A stretch of DNA of 64,000 bases from contig JAACJM010000003.1 of NCBI GenBank assembly GCA_013368315.1, positions 1,054,001-1,118,000 on the forward strand. Direction: 5' to 3'. Below are positions 35,901 to 45,563 of the stretch, one piece after another. The DNA comes from Tetrapyrgos nigripes. Its lineage: Eukaryota > Basidiomycota > Agaricomycetes > Agaricales > Campanellaceae. The notes under the pieces were generated by a model. It saw only the letters and a list, made by a program, of their open reading frames with translations. It ran no database searches and was not told where the DNA came from. Within the stretch, counting starts at the first letter, position 1. Every line of letters begins with the position of its first letter. Both the position numbers and the translations under genes were made by a program.

Positions 35901-37317
35901 GATTACTGGAACAAACTCGCGCATCAGTCAAATGACAACTCAATTGACAGCTCTTTCCTCTATTCTGGATCGACGAACAGCGCACTTTTCACCTACGAAA
36001 GGTATGGGCTGGTCGACAGAGACATACTACAATCGTTGTAAGTCTTTCTCCCATATCTTTAACATTTTTTCTGATGGTATAACTCTCGCAAGATTCATCT
36101 GCGCTTCCCGGTTCTTCTTCATCGCCAGCTGCAGTGTATCTTCCTCTTCCCGAACTTCCATCCCTGACCTTGGCTCCATCAACACCGTATAATCCCTATC
36201 TCTCCCTCCCTACCCCTGATACATCAATATCACCGAGTTCGGATCCATCATTGACTCAGCTTCACCAGTCTCCCACGTCGTCGTCATTACCTCTAGCAGT
36301 AGTGGCCTCACCCCACCTCAACTCTACAACAACTCCTATGTATTCCTCTCCCACATCGTCATCATTACCTCTATCAGTAGTGACCTCACCCCACCTCAAC
36401 TCTACAGCAACCCCTATATGTTCCTCTCCGACTCTAACGCCAGCTCCGAATCCTCCTAAATTGTCAACTCTGACTCCAGCTCGTAATCAGTCAACTGGGA
36501 ATCTCGAGCTAGTACTTCCGGATCTTCCAGCATTTCTGAAGCCAGGACAGAGTGGCGAGGTGTTCCCTGCCATTTTTGGCCAACAGGTCGTTCTCTGGTC
36601 AGACGTTCTCGAGGCGATCAAGAGGCCTGAGCATGTATGGGACAAATGGGGTACAAGGGGTTTGGATCAGTATAAGACAGTTTGGGGAATTTGGGAGGCA
36701 TACAATAAGGGCGAGAAGGTTTTTAATGATGAGGGACAGCCAATCAAGGTGAAGCCTCCCTTATGTGAGGTTGAAGCAAAGTTTGGATGTACCTGGAGGG
36801 GGGGAGCAAAGGCGAGTGAAGACCAACTCATAATTTACATTCAATGACTTACAAATTGGTGTAGAAACGTAAATCTTGGGAGAGGTTTCGGGAGATTCCC
36901 ACATGGATAGAGAACCGTTTAAAGGATGGTATGACGTTGGAGGTGGTGGTCTCAAACTTGGAGAGGATGCGAACGGATGCTGTGCAGGGGAAGGGGAAGG
37001 GGAAGATGAGTTTGAACATGCTTTCAAAACACATTCACAAGCTCAACAGTACGGAAGCAGCTCGGAAAAATGCAGAGGCGGCACTAGTGACAGTGAGTAC
37101 AATCCGTCATTTCTACTTCAAGCTCTGGTGACATTGATTTCATTTTCAGCCAACATCAACTACACCACCAGGCTCGCCATCACGTCCAAGTGACGCTCCT
37201 TATGCCAACAACACCCTTGATGGATCCCTAATTGAGCCGAAGAAGAAGAAGCCTCGTGAACGCCCTGTATTTGTACGTCCTAGGGCAAAGAAGTACAAGC
37301 CTCATGTAGCTAAGTAG
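32905..37317 (+). CDS. Crypton/Ndc10-like tyrosine recombinase with GCR1_C-type DNA-binding domain
   Basis: Seventeen exons with matching phases give 1,153 aa: 32905-33000, 33065-33141, 33202-33315, 33372-33778, 33848-33975, 34037-34183, 34263-34417, 34471-34583, 34638-34831, 34895-35050, 35103-35257, 35315-35399, 35460-35660, 35719-36037, 36093-36811, 36865-37092 and 37150-37317. The putative catalytic residues lie in GNRGDDLRALRLREL (Arg432 or 437), HLPRHMLGYRQQNMG (His567-x2-Arg570) and LGWNRQGVYQDIY (Tyr598 or 602). This is the R...HxxR...Y set of tyrosine recombinases, in the context seen in Crypton and Ndc10_II proteins. The C-terminal VWGIWEAYNKG...CEVEAKFGCTWRGGAK resembles GCR1_C, the DNA-binding domain linked to these recombinases. 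Two introns use GC donors. No frameshift or stop, so the gene looks intact. AATAAA follows the stop at 37323-37328. Confidence 0.8.
36272..36427 (+). repeat. Two-copy 78-bp tandem repeat inside the recombinase gene
   Basis: Two adjacent copies with a period of 78 bp (26 codons) encode SPTSSSLPLAVVASPHLN-type Ser/Pro-rich sequence in the linker between the recombinase and GCR1_C-like domains. The copies differ at a few positions and frame is kept. Confidence 0.75.
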
Positions 37318-37971
37318 TTTTTAATAAAACCGGGCCTACGCTGTTCTATGACTCTGTACTGCGGTATGCCGCACGCGCGTTGCGTCGCGGAAGGCCAAGT
37401 TCGATTTGAGAACATGTGATTGAACGCAGATTCGGTGAGCCAGTTAGCCGGTCTGTTTGTAGCCGATTGTAATTTTGAGCGAGAGTAGTGCCCTTATATT
37501 CAGAAATTTGGGCAGAGATACATACTAGATTGAAAAGCAAAAAGCCGTGTCTCTCCTTGCTAAATTGGGCGGACGCGTACAAAGACGCGTATGTATCACA
37601 TGACCTGTCAATATCCCCCAAAAGCGAACGCAAAGTTGCTCCTACACAAGTAAATTGTCAGAGGAGCCCGATTTTTTGGCCTGATCAGATGGATATATGT
37701 TCTGCCTCTCTACAATTACAATCGGGACACTTAGCAATAGACGAGTAAAGCTAGAGTGTCATATCATTGCTGAAGTACTGTACAAGTGTTAGCGCGTACA
37801 GTCATATCTCTCTGTATCTCTCTCCGTTAAAGAATACTTGAGTCGGTACTCATTGAACACTTGATTTTCAATCTAATCTTAATTGCCTTCTTACAATAAT
37901 AACTATAATACAAGTTTACAACTTCGAGTACTAAACATTTGTTTGTTCGGAGCTAGCCTGCCGGTCTTCTT
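37318..37971. other. Interval between convergent genes of the element
   Basis: 654 bp between two 3' ends. It includes the recombinase polyadenylation signal AATAAA at 37323-37328. I see no further gene. Confidence 0.5.
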
Positions 37972-39520
37972 CTACTTCACATTCTTCTTCTGCCTCGCCT
38001 TCTTTGCCTTCTTGTGATGATTCTTAAGGAATTTGAGAAGTCCAGTCCAGCCACCAGGCTTATCAGATCTCCTTTCCAGCTCTGATACCACTTTGCTCGC
38101 CTTGAACGGACCATTTGGGCCATAGATGCTGATTAATTCTACTCCTTTTCTGGCAGCTGTGAACCACGAAGCTGGCAAATCCAAAGCCTCATGAATGTGC
38201 CACTTATTAACCTTCCAGTTCTATAAAAAAAAAAATGTTAGATCACTAGGACTCGGAGGAAGTGGTGTAGACAGAAAGATACCTACATCGACCGAAGCGC
38301 AAGTGGTCTTGGCCAGATCTTCTACACATGTGGCTCCGAAAGTCCAATAGTCCTCAATATCTGGGTTCTGGAGTTTCCGACTATTTGCGAGTTCCTTTGC
38401 AGCCGCAAATTCCTCATATCCGTCTCGACGTTTGATCTCCTCACGCAACCAGGTAAGTAATTGCTGATCCTTCTCATTCTTTGACTCGATCCTCTGTCGC
38501 TTCCGTTCAGGTGCAATCTTGCGTGCATATTCCAGCGGCTTCATCCCAGATGCATGATAATCTTCATCAAAAAGTGCTTTGGGCTCAGACGAAGTTAATT
38601 CGCCAGCTGAGACATCAAGCTAGACCAAAATTGTCAGTACTATGAATACAGCCACAATTGAAAAATCTTCACGACTTACCGCTTCTACCTTGATGGCCAA
38701 TTGATATTCGCTGTCCAGTCGCAAGTACGTGTCTGAGCCGATCGCTAATTTGAACTCAGAGGCTTCGAGGACTGCAAAAAATTCGTACAGCTCCCCTCCG
38801 AATGGGTTCTTGTTGTCTGACACTAGGACCATGAAGCGAACATTGCCTTAAAAAATCTGTGATCAGCATATAGGAAATATGTAGAGATCAATTCAAGATG
38901 CACCAAAGAACTTTGCAGTGGTATTCTGCAATGCGTTCAAAACCTCCAGAGAGTCAACTCTCAACTCTTTCTCGCCATCTCCTCCCTCCTTTTGAATGGG
39001 AACACGAACGCGCTGGCGGAGAGTGGAACTGTCCGCCATGTTATATATGTAAACCTTGATTTCCTGGAGATCGAATGCAACGTTTGCGCATATCCAATGA
39101 AAATAGCAAGTTTAAAGTAATAACGGCTCACCTCCAGCTCTATTGAGTGTGATTCTTCGATGCCTGAAAGATCTCCTGGTGTCTCAACACGTTTGCCTTG
39201 TATGGCTTGCGTCAATTCGCGTTCTGGGGTTTGAGAAAGCGAGGATAATTGGGAACCGCTGAGAGAGCGATTCGAATCAGGTACTGGAGTTGCGTCCTTT
39301 AGAAAAGGACTATCGTCTGCGAGTATCCTCTCCTTGATCTTCGCTGCACTGGGCCTGTGTCTGTCAAAATGAGGCCACAGTTGCTTCTGAGCTTTGACTA
39401 TCTTCACTAGTTCAGCCCTTGGTAGGTCCCTGTTTACGAACAGCTTGTCAGTCTGCAAGTACTAGAATAGACAATATTAACCTACTCCAAGTCTGCAGCA
39501 GTGTACTTTCGCTTGAGCAT
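37972..39520 (-). CDS. Unknown nuclear-type protein carried by the inserted element
   Basis: Six exons: 39520-39486, 39429-39132, 39063-38904, 38846-38680, 38619-38287 and 38220-37972, giving 413 aa. The N-terminus is MLKRKYTAADLEDLPRAELV, with a helix reaching LWPHFDRHRPSAAKIKER. The middle has an apparent globular core, FMVLVSDNKNPFGGELYEFF. A basic APERKRQRIESK motif looks like a nuclear localisation signal. The C-terminal domain reads NWKVNKWHIHEALDLPASWF and ends in KKAKKARQKKNVK. I recognise no family. It converges on the recombinase gene, and its promoter side faces the repeat arrays. It could be an accessory factor of the element (DNA binding, target choice) or cargo. Intron phases are clean and there are no stops. 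Confidence 0.7.
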
Positions 39521-39799
39521 GCTTTTGGTCACTGGGATATTGTTGGGAGCGTAGAGTAAAGCCCGTAGATGATGGTGGTTGAGGTGAAACAGCGGAGCGG
39601 GTGAAAACACAACGATCGAATGGACATGTGCAGCCTTCGAAAACTTGCTATGGAAGACTTTGAACAGTTCGATCGAAGAATTACTTCAATATTCTACTGA
39701 AGTCTAGAGTAAAAACAGTCTGGAATGATTACTTACTAAAAGATAGGAAGATACCTACCCAGCTAACATGCGATCAAGTCTCTTATGCTACCAAAACCA

Positions 39800-40500
39800 A
39801 ATGGCTAAGTCCTGAATAAGCACAGTGGGGTCAGTGAGGTCAAAATTCGTTCTGATAGTCAGGTACGTACCTAATCAGTCTGGCAAAATCAATTCTGAGC
39901 CGCGAAACGGCACAGTAGCGTCAGTACGATATCAAGCCCATATATGGCAGCGAGTGCGCACCTCCAAAGCGTCTTGCATAATCATTCCTTAGTAGTAAGT
40001 CCTGAATCAGCGCGGTAGCGTCAGTGAGCTCAAACTCAGTTCTGGCAGTGAGGTACCTACCCAAACAGTCCTGCGAAATTCTGAATCAAGCACAGCGGCT
40101 CCAGTAAGGTCAAACTCAATTGTGGCGTCCAGGTACACTCCTGCAAAGTTGTTCCTGAGTCAAAAAAATGAGCAACGGTCGAAAATGTTCAATCAAACAA
40201 AAAAAGTCTTCCACAGAAAAATATCAACCCTCCAATAATCTTCAACGAAACAGTATCATGCCTTCAACAGAATTTTTTCAATACTCACCTGAGAGAATCT
40301 TTGATGAAACATTTGATATCTTCATTAGAATGCTCTCAAGACTTACTTTTGACTTACCGCTTCAATGAAGAATTCTCTAAGCCCTGCGAAATGCTTCCTG
40401 AGTCCTGAATCAGTACAGCGGCACCCGCAGGGTCAAGCTCGATTCTGGCATCAAGGTACGCACCCTAAGAGCCCTGCAAAATTATTCCCTAGTCAGAAAA
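39800..40500. repeat. Degenerate tandem array of 80-110-bp units
   Basis: About five imperfect copies share CTGAATCAGCACAGCGG, then GTCAGTGAGGTCAAACTC, GTTCTGGCAGT and AGGTACNTACCC. They start near 39812, 39893, 40003, 40082 and 40405; the last copy is separated by a block of the second repeat type. On the minus strand this is upstream of the 413-aa gene. Confidence 0.65.
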
Positions 40501-41000
40501 ATGCGTAAGTGTGAGCTACAATTCTAAAATGTTTAATTTGAATATCTTCCATAGAACTCAAAGAATCTTCAATGAAACACGGTCATACCTTCAGTAGAAT
40601 GTATTCAAAGACTTATTGTAAAGAATCTACAATGAAAGAGTATCATACCTTCAGTAGAATGTTTTCAAGCCTTACCTTGAAGGATCTTCTGTGGAACACT
40701 CACCTCGAACAATCTTCTATGAAACGGTCTTATGCCTTCAATAGAACATTTTCAAGATTACAGTAGAATGTTTTCATACCTTGAAGGATCTTCTATGGAA
40801 CACTCACCTCGAACAATCTTCTATGAAACAGTCATATGCCTTCAATAGAACATTTTCAAGACTTACCTAGAAGGATCTTCTATGAAACAGTATCATACCT
40901 TCAGTAGAACGTTTTCAAGACTACCTCAAGGGATCTTCGATAAAACATTCTATTGAAGGTATACCTTCAATAGAATGTTTTCCCAAGCAGCTCGTAATCT
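40160..41000. repeat. Degenerate tandem array of about 55-60-bp units
   Basis: At least seven imperfect copies combine GAAGGATCTTCTATGAAACA, GTATCATACCTTCAGTAGAA and TGTTTTCAAGACTTACCT. The first motif is itself palindromic around GAAGGATCTTC. Read on the minus strand, most units contain AGGTAAGT or AGGTGAGT, a good 5' splice site. Confidence 0.7.
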
Positions 41001-41400
41001 TCAATGAAACACTCGGTTTCATGAAGAGCCACTCGACACTCGACTGTTGAGGTAGATCGGCAAAGGAGCACGTAGCCTCAACATACCCTGACTTTTCCAT
41101 CTCACGACTGAAGGATCTAAGCACCTAAATGGACCAGCAAAGCAAAGCGTATATTCAAAGTAGTAGTAAAAAATAATGGGACAAAGATCAAAACATACAG
41201 ACCCGGGGCTTCAATTTCATTCCCTGTAATCTTTCATTCCCTCCCCTACCTACCAGGCCACCGTCACGGCGGGTGAGACAGTCATTCGGAGCAGTAATAC
41301 AAACCTACAGAGCGGGGGGAGATCAGATCAGATCGTCAGCACAATCACTACTAGACTAGGCCACCTCGATCCAGTACCTACCCCCTACACCGTTCTTTGT
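41001..41400. other. Non-coding part of the element between repeat array and GC-rich end
   Basis: No open frame with protein-like sequence. Local inverted motifs CACCGTCACGGCGGGTGAG near 41262. I see no other structure. Confidence 0.45.
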
Positions 41401-41737
41401 CGTTGCTGGGGGTGTGGACCGTTCTCGTCCGGGCGCGGGTTTCAGGGAGAGAAGGGACTCAAGTTCAGTTGAAAAGAAGGAGAAAAGAAAAAAAGTTCGG
41501 TAGAAGAGACTGAAAAAGCTTCCACTGAAGACCAACCCAGAGAGGCGGACGACGACCGTCTCCCGCGGGGAGGGGACCGATCGCCCAGTCTCGAGTCCAG
41601 AGGGCGCGGGTGGGGGGTCCAGAGACTCCCGGGAGTCAGGTGGTCAGGTGACGGAATGACGCCATCGGTCTCTTGCCGATCGCCGGCTGCCGCCGCGCGC
41701 GGGTGACCCAGGTCGCGGCAGGTCACCCCAGCCCCCC
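41401..41737. other. GC-rich right end of the element
   Basis: Composition jumps to strongly GC- and CpG-rich, with G runs and CGCGCG-type tracts, unlike the rest of the window. It ends at the C-run beside the right direct repeat. An open minus frame (41747-41442) reads low-complexity Pro/Arg/Ser and is not called a gene. Confidence 0.6.
41701..41728. promoter_or_regulatory. GGGTGACC/GGTCACCC inverted repeat near the right element end
   Basis: GGGTGACC (41701-41708), 12 nt, GGTCACCC (41721-41728), ending 9 bp inside the right direct repeat. The core GGTCAC matches the palindromes at the left end, as expected if the same protein binds both ends. Confidence 0.55.
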
Positions 41738-41745
41738 CGAGAATC
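41738..41745. repeat. Right 8-bp direct repeat flanking the inserted element
   Basis: CGAGAATC, the second copy of 32702-32709, in the same orientation, at the broken end of the tRNA 5' part. Confidence 0.85.
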
Positions 41746-41766
41746 ATGCTACTAGACCATTAGGCC
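41738..41766 (-). tRNA. tRNA-Pro(UGG), 5' part of the interrupted gene
   Basis: On the minus strand this reads GGCCTAA (acceptor 5' strand), TG, then the D arm GTCTAGTAGCATGAT and the first half of the anticodon stem, ending in GATTCTCG. It continues into the element instead of the anticodon loop. GGCCTAA is fully complementary to TTAGGCC of the fragment at 32659-32709. The D loop reads AGTAGCAT where most tRNAs have a GG pair (AGTGGTAT), so this half may already be drifting. Confidence 0.88.
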
Positions 41767-41817
41767 GTGACTAACTTTCGAAGTTCTATCTTGATATCGT
41801 TAACTGGGGTTAGCTCA

Positions 41818-43687
41818 ATGCAACCCTACGACGAGCTCGTCTTCTACCATTTCAACGATGTCGTGCGTTGTTGGCATTCCTTCTGCCCAATTCTACGTGA
41901 TCTCATCCCAGAATACATCAACAGTATCACGTCTGCCAACCAACCGTTCTTTCGCGCTTCTCTTACATCTTCAATCAGAAACACAAGGCGGATGATAGTT
42001 ACCTAACGATCTTCAGTGGCGACGCATTCGGACCATCTCTTGAAAGCAATCTACTCAAAGGTGAACATATCATACCGGTGCTGAACCATCTTAAGATAGA
42101 CGTTGCGTGCTATGGCAATCATGGTGCATGTCTTTTCACTTCTCAGACAGCATCTACTAATCCAATCCGTTCTAGACTTTGACTTTGGCGAAGACCGTCT
42201 CAAAGAACTGTCAGGAAGCTGTAACTTTCCCTGGGTTCTGTCAAATACTTTCCATCAAGATTCCAAGCATAGCTTGTTAGCCTCCGCAAAAGAGTACATT
42301 GTGTTAACACTCAAAGGCTACCGTATAGGTTTTTTTGGACTTGCTGGAACGTGAGTCTCTAACGAAGCTTTTGGGTTTTTACTTGGCTGAGAGATCCCCA
42401 GTGACTGGCCCTCAAATTGTCAACATCTACCGCACAACACTGTCATAGAAGACCCTGTACAAGCTGCTTCCAGGATATCAAAGACACTACGACAAGACGA
42501 GAATGTTGACCTTGTCGTAGCAATCACCCACATGCGCCTTGAAGAAGACATTCTAATCTCGGAGGCCTGTAGGGATGTCAACCTAATTCTTGGAGGGCAC
42601 GACCATGACATCGTCGTACACGGCCGCGATCTGGTCGTGGTGAATGACGATGCAAAGGGAGACATTCGAATCGTCAAGTCGGGGACGGATTTTAGAAGTT
42701 ACAGTGTCGTGAAGGTACCGATAAGAAAGGTTGAGGGAACAGTAGAGCTCGGGTCAATTAGAGGTGAGTTTCTTCTTTCCTTCTGCTTGAGATTCTTGGA
42801 TGAATATCCGATAGTACACCACGAGCGGGACATCTCATCCTACGAAGCCCACCCGGAAGATCCTGAAATACCGAAACTCATCGCAGATACGGAAGCTCGT
42901 GTCGCTACTGTTTCCAATATCCCTTTATTCAAGACAGCCTGCTCCTTAGATGGACGAAGTACACGAATTCGAAACTATGAAACAAATCTAGGCAATTTAT
43001 TGGCAGATGCTGTCAGAGCATACTATAACACTGACATTGCTTTCGTCAACTCTGGTAGTGTGAGGTGCGATAGGATTATACCTGAAGGTGTGCTTACAGT
43101 AAGAGATGTCGTGGGTATGTCATACACGTTAACTGTCAGTGTTCCCGATTAACACGTTCGCAGACATCCTACCTTTTGACAATGCCTTCGTAGTCCAAAA
43201 GGTTCCAGGTCACGTCCTTCTTGAGGCCCTAGAAAATTCCGTCTCGGACTCTAGAACAGATGGCAGATTTCTACAAGTATCTGGTCTATCATTCACCGCA
43301 GACCTCAACAAACCGGAAGGTTCAAGGATTCTGGATGCCTTCCTCAATAACGACGCATGTACAGATGGCAGTCGTACCGCAATCACACCCCAATCCCAAG
43401 AAAAGTTTACCGTGACAATGGTTTCGTTTATTGCTGAAGGATTCGATGGGTACACCTGTTTCTCATCAAGCTCAGAGGTGGAGACGCTGGTTGGAGTGGA
43501 AGGGGCGTTGACAGATAATGGTATCATGTTGGAGATTTTGAGGGGTGATGAGGAAGTAGAGATGTCTGGAGAGGAGGACGTGCAGAGGGCGCGAGCACGA
43601 AGGGTGATTTTGGTACCTGGACAAGATGAAGCAAGTGGGCTTCCTGTGGTTCGTCCTCGAGTGGAGGATAGGATTTTGTATATGTGA
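41818..43687 (+). CDS. 5'-nucleotidase-family metallophosphoesterase
   Basis: Six exons: 41818-41862, 41925-42123, 42176-42350, 42402-42763, 42815-43114 and 43164-43687, giving 534 aa. The metal-binding motifs of the calcineurin-like fold are present across splice junctions: FYHFNDVYHV, SGDAFGP, YGNHDFDFG, ITHMR and GGHDHD. The C-terminal 5'-nucleotidase domain shows ETNLGNLLADAVRAYY, FVNSGSVR, ILPFDNAFVV and FIAEGFDGYTCF. The family hydrolyses nucleoside monophosphates, UDP-sugars or cyclic nucleotides; which one is not visible. No signal peptide or GPI signal, so probably intracellular. The start ATG lies 52 bp from the tRNA 5' end, outside the inserted element. Confidence 0.9.
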
Positions 43688-44250
43688 AAAAATAGCATGC
43701 TGCTCTACTAGTTGATTCAAGCAGGTACAGTCGCAGCTGGAAGGACAAGCAAAGGCCAGGCAGAGTCTGTGTTCGCTTCCCGCAGGCGATGCTTCTTGTG
43801 AGTAAGAGTCGAAGTATACCGCCGCCCTTATTGTCCTTTTGGGATGCAATGTACTGAATCGGCGCCCTGCAGCCTGAAAGTACAAAGCGGCCCTTTTACG
43901 TGTTATTTACATTTGTTTGTCTTACCTAGAAAGGGAGTTGAATGGACTTGAAATCTTATTGTCTTCACATCGCGACGGAAAAGTACAATGACTTCTTGGC
44001 CTTTTGTTCCACGGACATATAAAGTGGAGGCTTTTGTAGAGTGAGTTTCCCGTACTTCCGTCCCTTTCTCAGATCGAGGCTAAACACTTGGTCTTAACGT
44101 CCTTTCCTTTCCTATCCTTACGAACCTTGCAGGTGCTGGACCCTGCCCCTATAGAGTCTCAACGAACGAGTCTGAACGAACTCTCCACGCTCTCTGTATC
44201 TTCTAACTGAAAACCTTCACCTGTATCGACTATCAACTTCAATTTCAAAA
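43688..44250. other. Intergenic interval
   Basis: 563 bp between two plus-strand genes; CT-rich tracts before the next start are typical of fungal promoters. Nothing else seen. Confidence 0.5.
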
Positions 44251-45563
44251 ATGACTTCCCGTTCATGTAGGCATTCTACTCCCCCAATATGCCTTTACAG
44301 CATGCTGATTGAACGCTCTAGACATATTCATTGGTCTCAATGCCGTCCGTGCTCTGAGCATCATCGGTCTTATCCTTGTGTTCTCGAGTAGCATACTCGT
44401 CATGGTCACCAACATCAAGGCTGTCAATGCTTTTCAAGCTGCCGTGCAAAACGGTACTGGCGATAATTTGTTGGGCAATTGCGATTACATTGAGTGGGTG
44501 TTCACGAAATGGCCTTGGTTCTTCATCTGACCTATAATTTTCTATGTTAGTGGAAGCACCGTTCCTAATCAAGCTGCCGGTGTATTCTGGGCCGTCGTCT
44601 CTACCCTCTTGATCCTCTTCCAGTCTGTGATATTACTGCGTGCGTGTTCTTTTCGTTTCGGTCCGTGTCCCATTGCTCACAAACGATGCAGTGTCAGAAT
44701 GCAGCTGGCCCATGCCATTCTTCGACCGCTTCTTCCCTGTTCTTGGGACCAACTTTGGCCTCGGTGCGCTCGGTATCTTCCAAGGTCTCATCGGTGCCCA
44801 AATTCTCTCCCATCACGTCGACGACTTCACCCTCGTTGCCGGTTTCTTTGTCTTCTCCATCGGTTGTCTCAACATGCTTCTCGGTCTCATCTTCCGCGAA
44901 TCTGCGAAGCAAAGACGTTCCCTACGAGCTTGGAGAGATCAGGGCAAGGAAATCCTTCCTACAGCCAATGCCACTGACAAGGGCGCTGTTTTCGTCAACG
45001 TTTCGCCTGCCTTCGTCTCTCGTTCCTTGAGCGGAACCACGTATAATAGCGAGAAGGCCGCTCCTGTGTTAGAGTTTGGACACTGGAACAAGAGGGCTAG
45101 CGCTGACAGCACTGACGGCCCTGTCAAGCCATACCCTGGGTACGGTTTCGGTAGACAGGGAGAAAAGAAGGCTGGCTTGAGAGGGTTCATTCTGCAAAAA
45201 CCCGAAGAGTCTCTTCCCAGATACGCTACCCCTCCTCCTCCTCCTGCCATGCCTACTCCTGTATCGATACCTGCTCCCCACCCCGATTCAGAGGTGTCTT
45301 CACAATACACCTCCACCAAGGTGTCACTGCACAGGAAGAAGTCGACCAGAACCTCAACCTCGAGCTTCCAGTCTCCTGGTTCACCTGCCTACTCCGAGTC
45401 GATGTATAACGCATATCCTCATCATCCTCAATCCAACAGGCAGACCAGAGATGATGACGACCTCTACGAAAGCGAAGACGATGACGATGAGCGCTTCCAT
45501 GAGGTACCTCGTATCCCCTACGGTGGACCTCCCGCGTTCAAGTCTAGTCAGTCTGCGTTGTAA
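44251..45563 (+). CDS. Four-pass membrane protein of basidiomycete type
   Basis: Four exons: 44251-44266, 44322-44493, 44551-44639 and 44692-45563, giving 382 aa. Hydrophobic segments are ALSIIGLILVFSSSILVMVT, GVFWAVVSTLLILFQSVILL, the Gly-rich FGLGALGIFQGLIGAQIL and TLVAGFFVFSIGCLNMLLGL. Together they make a four-helix bundle with Cys pairs in the first loop (NCDYI) and before the third helix (ECSWPM). A long cytosolic tail rich in Pro, Ser, Tyr and acidic residues follows. The pattern matches a mushroom-specific membrane family (I believe DUF7598) of unknown function. An association with plasma membrane domains is a guess from tetraspan-like topology. Confidence 0.75.

Larger units (their letters stand above)
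32710..41745 (+). mobile_element. 9.03-kb tyrosine-recombinase element (Crypton/Starship-like) inserted in tRNA-Pro(UGG)
   Basis: The interval runs from the end of the left repeat through the right repeat (9,036 bp). Removing it joins the two tRNA pieces exactly: GGCCTAA pairs perfectly with TTAGGCC, and the anticodon stem CTCGC/GCGAG is restored, total 72 nt. Contents from the left: GGTCAC palindromes, the recombinase gene (32905-37317, +), a 413-aa gene of unknown function (39520-37972, -), two tandem-repeat arrays (about 39.8-41.0 kb) and a GC-rich right end with another GGTCACC inverted repeat. There are no long terminal inverted repeats and no reverse transcriptase or DDE transposase. 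This fits Crypton-type elements. The captain-first, inward-facing arrangement also resembles Starships of ascomycetes. Confidence 0.85.

Noticed and set aside
37332..37338. GGGCCTA matching the tRNA acceptor sequence at 32659-32665, as a possible element end
   Set aside because: Only 7 bp, no tRNA 5' part beside it; the copy at 41738-41766 explains the split tRNA exactly.
39800..41000. CRISPR-like array
   Set aside because: Units are imperfect tandem copies without conserved repeat/unique spacer alternation, and the DNA is fungal.
41442..41747. 101-codon minus-strand frame in the GC-rich end
   Set aside because: Composition-driven open frame, low complexity, runs into the tRNA fragment.
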